Positions 27,449-35,619 of a stretch of DNA of 52,644 bases are shown in pieces. Position numbers and translations under genes: made by a program. Below the pieces are notes generated by a model. That model ran no database searches and was not told where the DNA came from. It worked only from the letters and a program-made list of their open reading frames with translations. The stretch covers positions 1-52,644 of the forward strand of contig NZAC01000073.1 of NCBI GenBank assembly GCA_002686085.1, read 5' to 3'. Positions within the stretch are counted from its first letter, which is position 1. Each line of letters begins with the position of its first letter. This stretch comes from Roseibacillus sp. (GTDB lineage Bacteria; Verrucomicrobiota; Verrucomicrobiia; Verrucomicrobiales; Akkermansiaceae).

Positions 27449-28453
27449 TCAGGGCTCAGTCGCTGACTCCGCAATCCAAGTTTGGATGTAGTCCTGATCA
27501 GCCTCACTGAGGGAGTTCAAAGAGATAGTGAAGGATTTCCCATCTTTGCGGGCAATGGTGACCTTCGACCCCTTGCTACTAACGATCCGGGCTTCGATTG
27601 TTCTACCAGACTTGTTGGTAAAAACTCTCAGTGGCTCCTGTGGCAAATCATCCCCCTCTTCAACCTGCAGGCGGCAACCATCCAGAAAATCGAAAACCTC
27701 AGTCATCAATTTGGGGTTCCGATAAAACGTCGTTCCATGGTTGCCTCCGGCGATCTCCTTGTAAACGTGCTTGGCGTTTGTCTCTTTCATCCTCCGGGCG
27801 AAAGGACGAACCATTTGAACAGGAACAGTGGTATCCTGATCACCAGTTACAACCATCATGGGTGCGGTGATCTTCTCAAGGATATCGTGACTACCCATGT
27901 AGGCAGGTGACATTGGAACAAGCGCTGCCCAGATATCAGAATAAGCTGCTCCGAGATGAATTGTTCCTCCTCCACCCATGGAGTGCCCTGCGAGGTAGAT
28001 CCGAGAGGAATTGACATTAAACTCCTTACGCACAATCCCTAGAACGTTAAGGACATCTTTTTCACTCAACTCGCCAAGGTTTTCTGGATCGCCGGCACGC
28101 CCACCGAGAAGACCACCCTTTCCCTTACCCTGACTGCCGTACCAGCCTCTTTCATTGTAACCGAAAGGCGCAACAACGATATAACCCCTCTTTTCTGCCT
28201 CTGCAGTGACGCCCTGATAGCGTATCACCTGCTGGGGATTACTTCCAAGACCATGCAGCAGCACCAGCAGGGGCGCCGGTTTTGTTTTCTTATAGTCGGA
28301 GGGGACATAGAGCGCGTATTCGATATCCTTACCAGCCTCCTTGAAGGAGTAGCTCCTTTTCTGGATTTCACCCAAATCCCCCTGAGCGGGAAGCAACCCT
28401 GTGAAACTGGCCAATACCAGCCCACAGACAAACAACGTAAGAGACCCCTTCAT
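27449..28453 (-). CDS. Secreted esterase/hydrolase with C-terminal SHD1 domain
   Basis: 334 residues, signal peptide MKGSLTLFVCGLVLASFTG. The alpha/beta-hydrolase core has LLVLLHGLGSNP, nucleophile Ser158 in GHSMGG, acid Asp205 or Asp207 in VVTGDQDTTVP, and His239 in GGNHGTT, matching LpqC/PHB-depolymerase-like or feruloyl-esterase-like enzymes. Residues about 275-327 (NKSGRTIEARIVSSKGSKVT, then FTISLNSLSEADQDYI) form an SHD1-like domain, a small SH3-related fold commonly appended to PVC exported proteins. The start lies 2 bp after the upstream coiled-coil gene, so the two are one operon. The fused module probably targets or stabilises the enzyme; substrate is unknown. Confidence 0.87.
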   Translation of the reverse strand: MKGSLTLFVCGLVLASFTGLLPAQGDLGEIQKRSYSFKEAGKDIEYALYVPSDYKKTKPAPLLVLLHGLGSNPQQVIRYQGVTAEAEKRGYIVVAPFGYNERGWYGSQGKGKGGLLGGRAGDPENLGELSEKDVLNVLGIVRKEFNVNSSRIYLAGHSMGGGGTIHLGAAYSDIWAALVPMSPAYMGSHDILEKITAPMMVVTGDQDTTVPVQMVRPFARRMKETNAKHVYKEIAGGNHGTTFYRNPKLMTEVFDFLDGCRLQVEEGDDLPQEPLRVFTNKSGRTIEARIVSSKGSKVTIARKDGKSFTISLNSLSEADQDYIQTWIAESATEP

Positions 28454-28455
28454 CT

Positions 28456-29430
28456 TTACTCAGATCTGCGGCCTCCACCCGTAAATGCTTCCATCATCCG
28501 CAACCCCTGAGTTACCTGCCTGATCGTACGGCTCTGCGAGGAATTGAAGGCCTCGACCTGTTCTGGAGAAAGCACACTGTTCACCCCCGAGCTCATCGCC
28601 TCCTGATTAGACTGCCAGTCTGTCTCAAGACGATCGGCTATTCCAGGCTCGTCCAGTTGATTCAAGACTCCCCTACCCTGCCACCTCTCGGTCATGCCAG
28701 TTTGCTGTCTGGCCTCATACATGACTTCGACAAGCTGCGCTTCCTGCTCCGATGTAAGCGGGACTCCTGCCCCTTCCATCGCGCGCCTTAAACCCTGAAC
28801 CTGCTCATATTCTTCAAGCCTGCTCTCATAGTTCTGGTAGCGCTCCCAGTCTGAGTCATCATTGAGAAACTCCTTCATAGCCGCAGAGCGCTCGCTGTTT
28901 TCCGCCTCCCACTCTTCAAGAATCTTCTCCCGATCTCCGTCCGCAGCCGTCATCAACTCACCCCAGAGGGCATCCTCAGCACCTGCCGACGCTCCCGCAA
29001 TCTCGAGAAAATAATCGCGGTCCTCTTCGCCGAGAGCCAAGTCCTCAACCAACGGCCCAAAAAGCCTTCCCGCCTTTCTTTTATTTTGAGCTTCCTGCAT
29101 ACGCTTACCGGCATCGCTCTCAGCCCACTGTCGAAACATATCACCGAGCACCCTTCTGCGCTCTTCGCCCCTGTCTGCCTCATCCTCTTCCTGATCTGGA
29201 TCACTATTCGCAGGCGCCCGGCCACTCTTTGCGGGACCAGAAGGGCGGGATGACGCCACCGCAGCCGACGCAACCGGAGCTCCCGGTATACGAGTTGCGC
29301 TTTTTGCCGGCTTCTCCTGCTCCAAATCAGCAACCTGTTCCTTCAGCTTAGTAAGCTGCCCCATTGCCATTACCACCACCACAGCAAGCAGCGCACTCAC
29401 CGCCGTTGATATTATAAATCCGAGTTTCAT
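28456..29430 (-). CDS. Membrane-anchored acidic helical protein, unknown function
   Basis: 324 residues. One helix near the N-terminus (LGFIISTAVSALLAVVVVMA) is followed by a heptad-like coiled coil (LTKLKEQVADLEQEK), a Ser/Pro/Ala linker, and about 230 strongly charged, helix-forming residues. Two copies of a short motif occur late: PLTSEQEAQLVEVMYE and VLSPEQVEAFNSSQ, resembling the LT-x-EQ pieces of Spy/heavy-metal-sensor-type periplasmic proteins, which I offer only as a likeness. No catalytic motif. It is the first gene of a two-gene operon with the SHD1 esterase (2 bp apart). I do not recognise a named family. Confidence 0.75.
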   Translation of the reverse strand: MKLGFIISTAVSALLAVVVVMAMGQLTKLKEQVADLEQEKPAKSATRIPGAPVASAAVASSRPSGPAKSGRAPANSDPDQEEDEADRGEERRRVLGDMFRQWAESDAGKRMQEAQNKRKAGRLFGPLVEDLALGEEDRDYFLEIAGASAGAEDALWGELMTAADGDREKILEEWEAENSERSAAMKEFLNDDSDWERYQNYESRLEEYEQVQGLRRAMEGAGVPLTSEQEAQLVEVMYEARQQTGMTERWQGRGVLNQLDEPGIADRLETDWQSNQEAMSSGVNSVLSPEQVEAFNSSQSRTIRQVTQGLRMMEAFTGGGRRSE

Positions 29431-29614
29431 ATCCTTTACTCCTTCACCGTTAGCACACCCTCAGGGTTCAGACCACCCCGTAATCCGACGATTCTGAAAG
29501 AATACACGTCCAACCTCACTCCATCTAAATTTGGCAACTTCACCACCTCACCCCTTGGATTCATTGCTTTGCCGCCCTCCCTAATTCGGGCAAAAAGCTG
29601 TCCTCTCGATCTTC

Positions 29615-29827
29615 ATGCGGACTTACCTCACACTTTTCCTCTTCGCTCTCATGAGCATCCAGTCGGGCGCCGGGAAGAGCCAAAACTCCTCCGGAAAGTT
29701 CTCTGAGGATCTCGCTGAACTATTCCTGGTAGCAGGCCTCGCTGATCTCCTGATTTCCGATGAGGGCAACAAAATCACGAGCCGGGGAAGGGATAGCGGC
29801 TGGCACTACCTGCGGCGCCACGGATAA
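29615..29827 (+). CDS. Possible small secreted protein
   Basis: 70 residues beginning with a plausible signal peptide (MRTYLTLFLFALMSIQSGAG), then a short acidic helix (SEDLAELFLVAGLADLLI) and a basic end. No family is recognised and no Shine-Dalgarno is seen. It sits just upstream of, and on the same strand as, the DUF1501 tail at 29850. It may be a true short gene, the 5' end of a broken gene, or chance. The 184 bp before it, back to the coiled-coil gene start at 29430, show nothing recognisable. Confidence 0.35.
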   Translation: MRTYLTLFLFALMSIQSGAGKSQNSSGKFSEDLAELFLVAGLADLLISDEGNKITSRGRDSGWHYLRRHG

Positions 29828-29849
29828 TTTCAGTTATAATGTTGGCTAA

Positions 29850-29993
29850 AACCCAGTGCACATACACGACCTCAACGCCACAATCCTCCGACTCCTCGGC
29901 ACTGATCACCTCCGCCTCACCTACAGATTCCAGGAACGAAATCAACGCCTGACCGACGTCCACGGCCGGATAATTAGTGCGCCCTTGGTATAA
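29850..29993 (+). pseudogene. DUF1501 gene remnant: 3' tail only
   Basis: 47 codons and a TAA, preceded at once by an in-frame TAA (29847-29849). They read [20 protein letters not shown], then [20 protein letters not shown], then IISAPLV. This is a near-perfect copy of the C-terminal DUF1501 block (HDL-x-ATIL-x-LLG-x-DH-x-RLTYR ... RLTDVHG). Nothing upstream in any frame continues the family, and 29615-29827 is unrelated. It is the second such tail in the window, the other being 18504-18695 on the opposite strand. The two share NPVH-x-HD and ATIL but differ in length between LL and RLTD, so they come from different parent genes. Confidence 0.85.
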
Positions 29994-30004
29994 TTCAGAG
30001 ATAG

Positions 30005-30469
30005 TTACTCTTTCTCCAGTTCGTAAACAACCTCGACCAGCCGTTGGGAACTCTCAAGGAGTCCCGGCGCCAAGCTCGGCTGCGGCCCAATTTTGCCCCC
30101 ATCATACCACCTCAGAATCTCCCGGCGGTAATGCGCGGCTTTCGCTGCTAACGCAACGGGAAGCATCCGCACTTGAATAACCTGTGAACCTTCATCCTTA
30201 CTCTCGTGATAGATTTTTTCAGAGAAGGATCGATTCCCTTTGAGCTCTTCACTGAGTGGAAAAAGAAAACCGGACTCCCCGATCGGCCTGAACAACATCA
30301 CAACCTGACCTTCCGGAATATTACTGGAGCGGCCCTTGGCGGTAAAATGATAAGCCATCTGGGCCTCAGGTTTTGGCGAACGAATCCGGGCACTCGGCTC
30401 TTCACCTGCCCACCCTTTCAACGGGCATCCCAGAATAATCAGCGCCAGAGCAAGCCCCATGTTTCTCAT
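30005..30469 (-). CDS. Small exported protein, possible lipoprotein
   Basis: 154 residues from ATG 30469 (MRNMGLALALIILGCPLKGW). The sequence before Cys15 (IILGC) is an acceptable but not ideal lipobox, so it may be a lipoprotein or cleaved by signal peptidase I. The mature part is mixed alpha/beta with EGQVVMLFRPIGESGFLFPL, where residues resemble a small beta-sandwich, then a helical end. I recognise no family. A longer frame to 30508 would overlap the region before the VOC gene and gives a poorer leader. It is divergent from the VOC gene (81 bp between starts) and convergent with the DUF1501 tail. Confidence 0.6.
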   Translation of the reverse strand: MRNMGLALALIILGCPLKGWAGEEPSARIRSPKPEAQMAYHFTAKGRSSNIPEGQVVMLFRPIGESGFLFPLSEELKGNRSFSEKIYHESKDEGSQVIQVRMLPVALAAKAAHYRREILRWYDGGKIGPQPSLAPGLLESSQRLVEVVYELEKE

Positions 30470-30550
30470 ACCTCCACCATCACCACAATCTCTTCTCCGT
30501 GCAAGCACGCAGCCCTTGCCGCAGGGATTCCTACTGTCACAATCGCGACA

Positions 30551-30952
30551 GTGGACACCTCACCTCCTACCCGCCTTCACCATCTCACCCTCGCTACCCG
30601 AGACGTTATCGCCTCGAGAGATTTTTTTTCGAAAACCCTGAGATGGGAGCAAATCCCCCGCCCGGGCAACATCGACATTGAGGCTGCGTGGCTTGATATA
30701 GGGGACGGTCAACAATTACACTTGCTTCACGTGGAGGGATTCGCACCTTCCCCATTCGAAGCTGAGTTCGGACGACACTTCGCCTTCGACTATCCTCTCG
30801 CAGAATTCCAGCCTCTCAAGGAGCGCCTTCTGGCCCATGGAGCCGAACTCATCAAACCAATCAGGGACACCCCCTTCGAACGGTTCTTCTTCAGGGAACC
30901 CAATGGCTACATTTTTGAGATCGTGGATGCCGACCGTAAACCGGAAGTCTGA
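30551..30952 (+). CDS. VOC/glyoxalase-fold protein
   Basis: 133 residues from GTG 30551. The same frame runs 345 bp further upstream, but that part is antisense to the exported-protein gene and unlike the family. The fold signature is RLHHLTLATRDVIASRDFFS in the first beta-alpha-beta unit, and HFAFDYPL with FFREPNGYIFEIVDAD in the second; His, Glu and similar positions could form the metal site. VOC proteins isomerise, cleave or bind small molecules, including lactoylglutathione and fosfomycin-type drugs; the substrate here is unknown. There is no signal peptide. The lyase-like gene starts 27 bp downstream. The start codon is the weak point of this call. Confidence 0.75.
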   Translation: MDTSPPTRLHHLTLATRDVIASRDFFSKTLRWEQIPRPGNIDIEAAWLDIGDGQQLHLLHVEGFAPSPFEAEFGRHFAFDYPLAEFQPLKERLLAHGAELIKPIRDTPFERFFFREPNGYIFEIVDADRKPEV

Positions 30953-30979
30953 AAAAATCTGTACAGCACTAACGATGTT

Positions 30980-33523
30980 ATGCGATTTTTTACGTTCCTC
31001 CTCCTCGGTCTTCTCCCATGTCTGATCCTTGCACAGGACCTTGATTTGACCCACCCGCTTCCGAGCTACTCCCCGTTCAAGGAGGATGAAATCAGGGCAT
31101 TCGCCTCGGAAGTGAGGCGCAGTAATCCACAAATCCACCGAGGAGGCTGGGAATGGGACCGGCTCCTCTCGCGCTACATCGACAACAATCGGGAAGAGGA
31201 AAACGCACTCCATATTCTTAAGGCCTACTTCATGAGCATTCTCGATCGTTACAATAAGGCCTTGAGGGAGGGCGCACAGATGACCCTCTTCTATAATCAC
31301 AAGTCCTGGGGTAGCGGCGGTAGGATGCGCATCTTTTCAGAACTCGTTCAGCAAGGCGTCCTGAGCGTTGAAGAACAGTCCCAGTTCAAGGAGCTGGTCA
31401 CTGAGAGCCTCCGTTTGGATTTTCCGGATTACTCCGCTCTGGAGCGTGGAGTCAACAATCGCCCCTACGGAATCAATGGGGGACCAGCCCTCGCCGTCAG
31501 CATATTCCCCGAACACCCCCACTCCGTCCGGCATAAACCCTGGCTCGAGGCGCTCTGGCGTGAACTAGTGGAATATGGCGATACCACCGAGACGAATTAC
31601 TATCCCTATGGCCCCCTCTACCTTCAGGGGCTCTACGATATGGCCATGGGAATGGGTAAATTTGAAACCGAACGGGAATTTCTCTATCAGCACATCCGCC
31701 GCTATCTGTCCTACGTCCATGGAGGAGGAGTTCGGGGAAACCCCAACTCGGGAGTACGAATCAATGACAAAGAAGGGTCGCGCGATCGTCTCTATGCTGA
31801 CCCATGGAACTCGCGCTACCTCCTTGATGAAGCCTCAGCATTGGACGCTCACGTCTGGTATCTTTTCGCGAAGGAGTTCAGGGATCCTGAATTCCTATGG
31901 GCATCTGAACAGGCGAGTCTCGGCGGTCGCCCCCCTGAGGGGATCTCTGTTCCCAAGGAATATCTGGAGGCTTATCGGCGCCGTTTCGGCTGGTTCATCA
32001 AGGAGGGAATTGAACCCAAGACTCCCTCAGGCCGCTCTTCTGTTGGCTACTACAGCAAACACAAACATCCAAAACCCGAACGCCTCTTTCTCTGTCCCGG
32101 CAGAGAAAGCGGGCAACCTTTTGCCTCCTTCTACATCTACGATCGCAACAACAACTACATGCATTATTGCGACGACTCAGATGGAAAACTCTACGAGTAT
32201 TGTGTCGACGGGGCCAAGCTTCTGCACACCAGCGGAAAATACACCAGTGGCCGTGCCGGCATCGGGGAAGGCGCCTATGACCTGCTCACGATCCTACCTC
32301 CTGACATGAAATTCCCAATAAAGGACACACAGGGGATGGATACTCCCACCGGGGCATCTTGGAAGATGGCCTCCATGTCGGTAAAGATTACCCTGCCCAG
32401 TCGTGAGGGCCCCGATTCCAAGAACTGGTTCTTTGATGACGGAATCGGGAAGTTCCGCCGCCGGGACCAGCCCGAACTTGGATTTTCCCATGGCAACATG
32501 GACGGCTACTGGAACCTCAATGACAATTACCACCTGACCTCCCTTCAGATCGGAGACTTCCCAGCCGGCACCCGGATTCAGAACATTCGATTGGCTGGTC
32601 CAGCAGGAGAAAAGACCCTCGCAACTCTCGACGAACTTCCCGCGAACATGCGGATCGAGATTTGCCGTGGGAGCGACATCACGGAACTGAAGGAACCTCA
32701 GCGAGGCGCTGCGGTTCGTTTCGTAAAAGGAGGACGACGCCCCGGCCTCTGCCTTGAGGTAGCTGATATCGACAAGAACTCCTCCCTCCGGCTCACCCTT
32801 GAAAACCTTGACGAGAAATTCAACGGGCAGACCGAATACACCCGCATGTCCTATGACTTCAAAGGGGCACAGGGAGGATCAATTACCCCCAACGTCCGAA
32901 CCAAGCCTCGTTACTTCACTCCTCTCTGGCATCGGGGCGCAATCCTGGAAAAGGAAGACCTGCGAGCCGAGAACAAGGGAGCGGACTCCTTCGGCCGCTT
33001 TACTATGAGAAATTACTACGGCGCGCGCAGCAGATGGACCAGAGATAGCGTTCTCACCGCTGAGGGATACCTTGTCGTTCGCGACAGACTACTTCCCTGC
33101 TCGGATCTCTCTGGTTACCACGCATCGCCCTGTTGGTTGATCTCGGCAGCAGAGAATGCAGGGAAAGGGTCGAACTGGTTTGAGGCACCTGCTCGCGCTC
33201 ACTCCTGGTGGCAAACACAAAGAAAACATCTGGTTCTCCACCTCCATAAGCAGGAGGATTTGACCATCGGCCAGGTAAAGCATCGCGTTTCGCAGGATAT
33301 CGGTGGCAGCGACGTTCAGAACACATTCGCCCGGGCCACCCTCCAATCAGGAAAACCGCAGTTCTGGCTTAGTGTCCTGCGCCCCTTCAATCAGGGATTA
33401 GACTCCAACAAAGTCGCCGGAGGGATTGGGACCACCATGGCTCCTGATGGCGCCGCCACCGTGACAATCGATTCCATGACAATCCAGCTCAGCCCCGACG
33501 GCCGATGGAGCGTTTCCCGTTAG
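30980..33523 (+). CDS. Large secreted protein, probable polysaccharide lyase-like (helical toroid plus beta-sandwich)
   Basis: 847 residues, signal peptide MRFFTFLLLGLLPCLILAQ. The first half is helix-rich and aromatic (RGGWEWDRLLSRYIDNNREE, YYPYGPLYLQGLYDMAMGMG), as in the alpha/alpha toroid of heparinase/alginate-lyase enzymes. The second half is beta-rich (NWFFDDGIGKFRRRDQ, HGNMDGYWNLNDNYHLTSLQ, KHLVLHLHKQEDLTIGQVKH), as in their sandwich domains. Tyr, His and Asn/Arg candidates for lyase chemistry are plentiful (NNNYMHYCDDSDGKLYEYC), but no exact family signature was recognised. Sulfatases in the window make a polysaccharide role reasonable. A structural search would decide; the lyase label is inference. 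Confidence 0.55.
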   Translation: MRFFTFLLLGLLPCLILAQDLDLTHPLPSYSPFKEDEIRAFASEVRRSNPQIHRGGWEWDRLLSRYIDNNREEENALHILKAYFMSILDRYNKALREGAQMTLFYNHKSWGSGGRMRIFSELVQQGVLSVEEQSQFKELVTESLRLDFPDYSALERGVNNRPYGINGGPALAVSIFPEHPHSVRHKPWLEALWRELVEYGDTTETNYYPYGPLYLQGLYDMAMGMGKFETEREFLYQHIRRYLSYVHGGGVRGNPNSGVRINDKEGSRDRLYADPWNSRYLLDEASALDAHVWYLFAKEFRDPEFLWASEQASLGGRPPEGISVPKEYLEAYRRRFGWFIKEGIEPKTPSGRSSVGYYSKHKHPKPERLFLCPGRESGQPFASFYIYDRNNNYMHYCDDSDGKLYEYCVDGAKLLHTSGKYTSGRAGIGEGAYDLLTILPPDMKFPIKDTQGMDTPTGASWKMASMSVKITLPSREGPDSKNWFFDDGIGKFRRRDQPELGFSHGNMDGYWNLNDNYHLTSLQIGDFPAGTRIQNIRLAGPAGEKTLATLDELPANMRIEICRGSDITELKEPQRGAAVRFVKGGRRPGLCLEVADIDKNSSLRLTLENLDEKFNGQTEYTRMSYDFKGAQGGSITPNVRTKPRYFTPLWHRGAILEKEDLRAENKGADSFGRFTMRNYYGARSRWTRDSVLTAEGYLVVRDRLLPCSDLSGYHASPCWLISAAENAGKGSNWFEAPARAHSWWQTQRKHLVLHLHKQEDLTIGQVKHRVSQDIGGSDVQNTFARATLQSGKPQFWLSVLRPFNQGLDSNKVAGGIGTTMAPDGAATVTIDSMTIQLSPDGRWSVSR

Positions 33524-33540
33524 ACCCGCTGGTTGGCTGA

Positions 33541-34233
33541 TTACTTCTGGGAGGCTCCCCGTTCGGCGTTCTTCTTGGCTGGAGCGGATGCGCGATCAAG
33601 TGTCTTGATGATAACCTTCCGGAAGGAGACCGGGTCCCCATGATTCTGAACCCCGATCAGACCGGAGTTACGCTTTAAACCTGGCACCTTACGGCCGTAT
33701 TTTTCAGCCAGCTCATCAAGATTCACCTTAATGATCTGCTGGGCGTTTACCCACACCGAACAACTCCGACCCACACAGAGGATTCTCATGGTCTGCCATT
33801 CGTTTGCTTTTTTCGTTACTCGGCGCGAAGGAGCAACCGCGGCATAGATTGCTCCGGTAAATTGATCCGGCTTCAGGTTCTTCCATTTCTCACCATAGTC
33901 ATCGAGCAACTGAATCTCCATTCCATCGACGTAGGGAGTTCCTTGACGAGGCGCCCGAATAAACACCCCACTGTTTCCATTCACTGGAAGTTTAAACTCA
34001 AGGCTCAGGTCAAAATCTGTAAATTCCTCCTTGGTCGCCAGCCACTGTGCTCCCTTTCCGCCCGTACACGTCAAAGCACCGTCCTTGACCCCCCAATTAT
34101 CGGAAGGCCCCTGCATACCCTGCCATCCGGTCAGATCCTTGCCGTTGAAAAGCACCCGCCCCTCATCCGCCCCGGCTACCCCAGGGCTCCAAAGAAAAAT
34201 AAGACCTGCAGCAACAGAGCGGAAAACTTTCAT
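33541..34233 (-). CDS. DUF1080 (3-keto-disaccharide hydrolase family) protein
   Basis: 230 residues from ATG 34233 (MKVFRSVAAGLIFLWSPGVA); the frame extends 102 bp upstream across the divergent promoter region and should be ignored there. The hallmark LFNGKDLTGWQGM is followed by NWGVKDGALTC, DFDLSLEFKLPVNGNSGVFI and IGVQNHGDPVSFRKVIIKTL, the full DUF1080 jelly-roll (concanavalin-like) pattern. Members act on glucosides or 3-keto-glycosides in the periplasm in cases studied; PVC genomes have many copies with unknown substrates. It is convergent with the lyase-like gene (17 bp) and divergent from the hydrolase at 34383. Confidence 0.92.
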   Translation of the reverse strand: MKVFRSVAAGLIFLWSPGVAGADEGRVLFNGKDLTGWQGMQGPSDNWGVKDGALTCTGGKGAQWLATKEEFTDFDLSLEFKLPVNGNSGVFIRAPRQGTPYVDGMEIQLLDDYGEKWKNLKPDQFTGAIYAAVAPSRRVTKKANEWQTMRILCVGRSCSVWVNAQQIIKVNLDELAEKYGRKVPGLKRNSGLIGVQNHGDPVSFRKVIIKTLDRASAPAKKNAERGASQK

Positions 34234-34382
34234 ACCCCCACCTTTATCTCCTACCTCCGATGTGCCAAGAGAAAGAGCACCCACAAGCAACGCCAGCGCC
34301 TGTTCCAGCAGGAATACAACCAGCAAGAGCTCCAAAACAAGTGCTCCGCCTGTCTACGAATCGCATATCCTTTCTCTCAGCT

Positions 34383-35600
34383 ATGATCTCCCACCTTGCC
34401 CTCCTCTCCCTACTCTTAAGTTCAGCCTCTATCCGATCCGAGCAGCGTCTACCCATAGCCCCACCTGCTGAAGTTGGCATGTGTGCGGAGAAGCTCAGAA
34501 AGATTGACGAGATCGTAAGAAGAAAATTCATCGAGGGGAAACAACTGGCTGGCGCCACTGTTATCGTGGCCCGCCGGGGCAAAGTTGTTCATTTCGAAAC
34601 ATATGGAATGCGCGATCTAGCCCGGGGAAAACCGATGACACCTGACACCATCGTCCGGATGTACTCCATGACCAAGGCGATCGTTAGCGTGGCCGCTATG
34701 ATACTGGTGGAGGAGGGTAAACTGGGGCTCGATAGCCCCATCTCGAAGTATGTTCCCAAGGTCAACGCAATGAGGGTCGGCACTGCTCCCGCTAAGAAAG
34801 AGATAACCCTGCGGGACATCCTCCGACATACCGCGGGCTTCCCCAACAACGTCACCGTGGATCGTCTCTACAGGGAGGCCGGACTTCCCTCTCTCGCCAA
34901 CAGCACCCTCAGGGAAATGACCGAACGCCTTAACCACATTCCGTTGCGTTCTGAACCAGGCACTGAGTGGTATTACAGCTTCGGGACGGATGCCCTCGCC
35001 CATCTCGTGGAAGTGGGGTCCGGACAACCCATCGATAGGTTCCTTGAAGAACGCATTTTCACGCCTCTCAAAATGAGAGATACCGCCTTTTTCTGCCCCG
35101 CGAGCAAACGGGAAAGGTTCGCGCTGCTCTATGGTCGCAATCTCGAACCTGTAGCCGCGTCTCAGCCCGGCACCTCAGGCCCCTTTAACTTCGAGACAGC
35201 TCCAAAGTTTCTCTCGGGGGGAGGCGGCCTGGTTTCCACCGGAATCGACTACATCCGCTTTTGTCTGATGCTGTCGGGAATGGGCCAACTGGAGGGAGCC
35301 CGGCTCCTGAAGGAGGAAACCATAAAAGAAATGACCCGCAATCAATTACCCGATGCCGCATATCCGATCTCAAGACCTCCGAGAGGCCGGGGGTTCGGCC
35401 TTGGATTTGCCGTCAGGGTTGAAAAAATTGAATCCGAGCCCTCCTCTATTGGGGAATACGAATGGCTCGGCGGCGCCGGTACCGAGTTCTGGATTTCACC
35501 CCGGGACCAACTGGCTGTCGTCACCCTCTCTCAGGCCTCCCCCATGCGAGACCTCGGAGCAACCGTAAAGCCCCTCGTCTATCAAGCCCTCGACCGGTAG
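34383..35600 (+). CDS. Class C beta-lactamase-family serine hydrolase (second copy)
   Basis: 405 residues from ATG 34383, which opens the signal peptide MISHLALLSLLLSSASIRS; the frame is open 123 bp upstream but those codons are antisense to the DUF1080 leader. Catalytic Ser95 and Lys98 lie in SMTK, HTAGFPNN follows, and a Tyr element is in WYYSFGTD. The GLGFAVRV and GTEFWISPRDQLAVV blocks are shared with the paralogue at 18689, whose equivalent is GTRFWVDCGKGHYAV. The two genes are clear relatives but not recent copies. Expected role is an esterase or peptidase-like hydrolase of the cell envelope; lactam resistance is not implied. Confidence 0.88.
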   Translation: MISHLALLSLLLSSASIRSEQRLPIAPPAEVGMCAEKLRKIDEIVRRKFIEGKQLAGATVIVARRGKVVHFETYGMRDLARGKPMTPDTIVRMYSMTKAIVSVAAMILVEEGKLGLDSPISKYVPKVNAMRVGTAPAKKEITLRDILRHTAGFPNNVTVDRLYREAGLPSLANSTLREMTERLNHIPLRSEPGTEWYYSFGTDALAHLVEVGSGQPIDRFLEERIFTPLKMRDTAFFCPASKRERFALLYGRNLEPVAASQPGTSGPFNFETAPKFLSGGGGLVSTGIDYIRFCLMLSGMGQLEGARLLKEETIKEMTRNQLPDAAYPISRPPRGRGFGLGFAVRVEKIESEPSSIGEYEWLGGAGTEFWISPRDQLAVVTLSQASPMRDLGATVKPLVYQALDR

Positions 35601-35619
35601 ACTCGCGAACTCTGATATC

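Noticed and set aside
30206-30550. N-terminal extension of the VOC frame
   Set aside because: Antisense to the exported-protein gene and unlike any VOC protein; the domain begins after GTG 30551.
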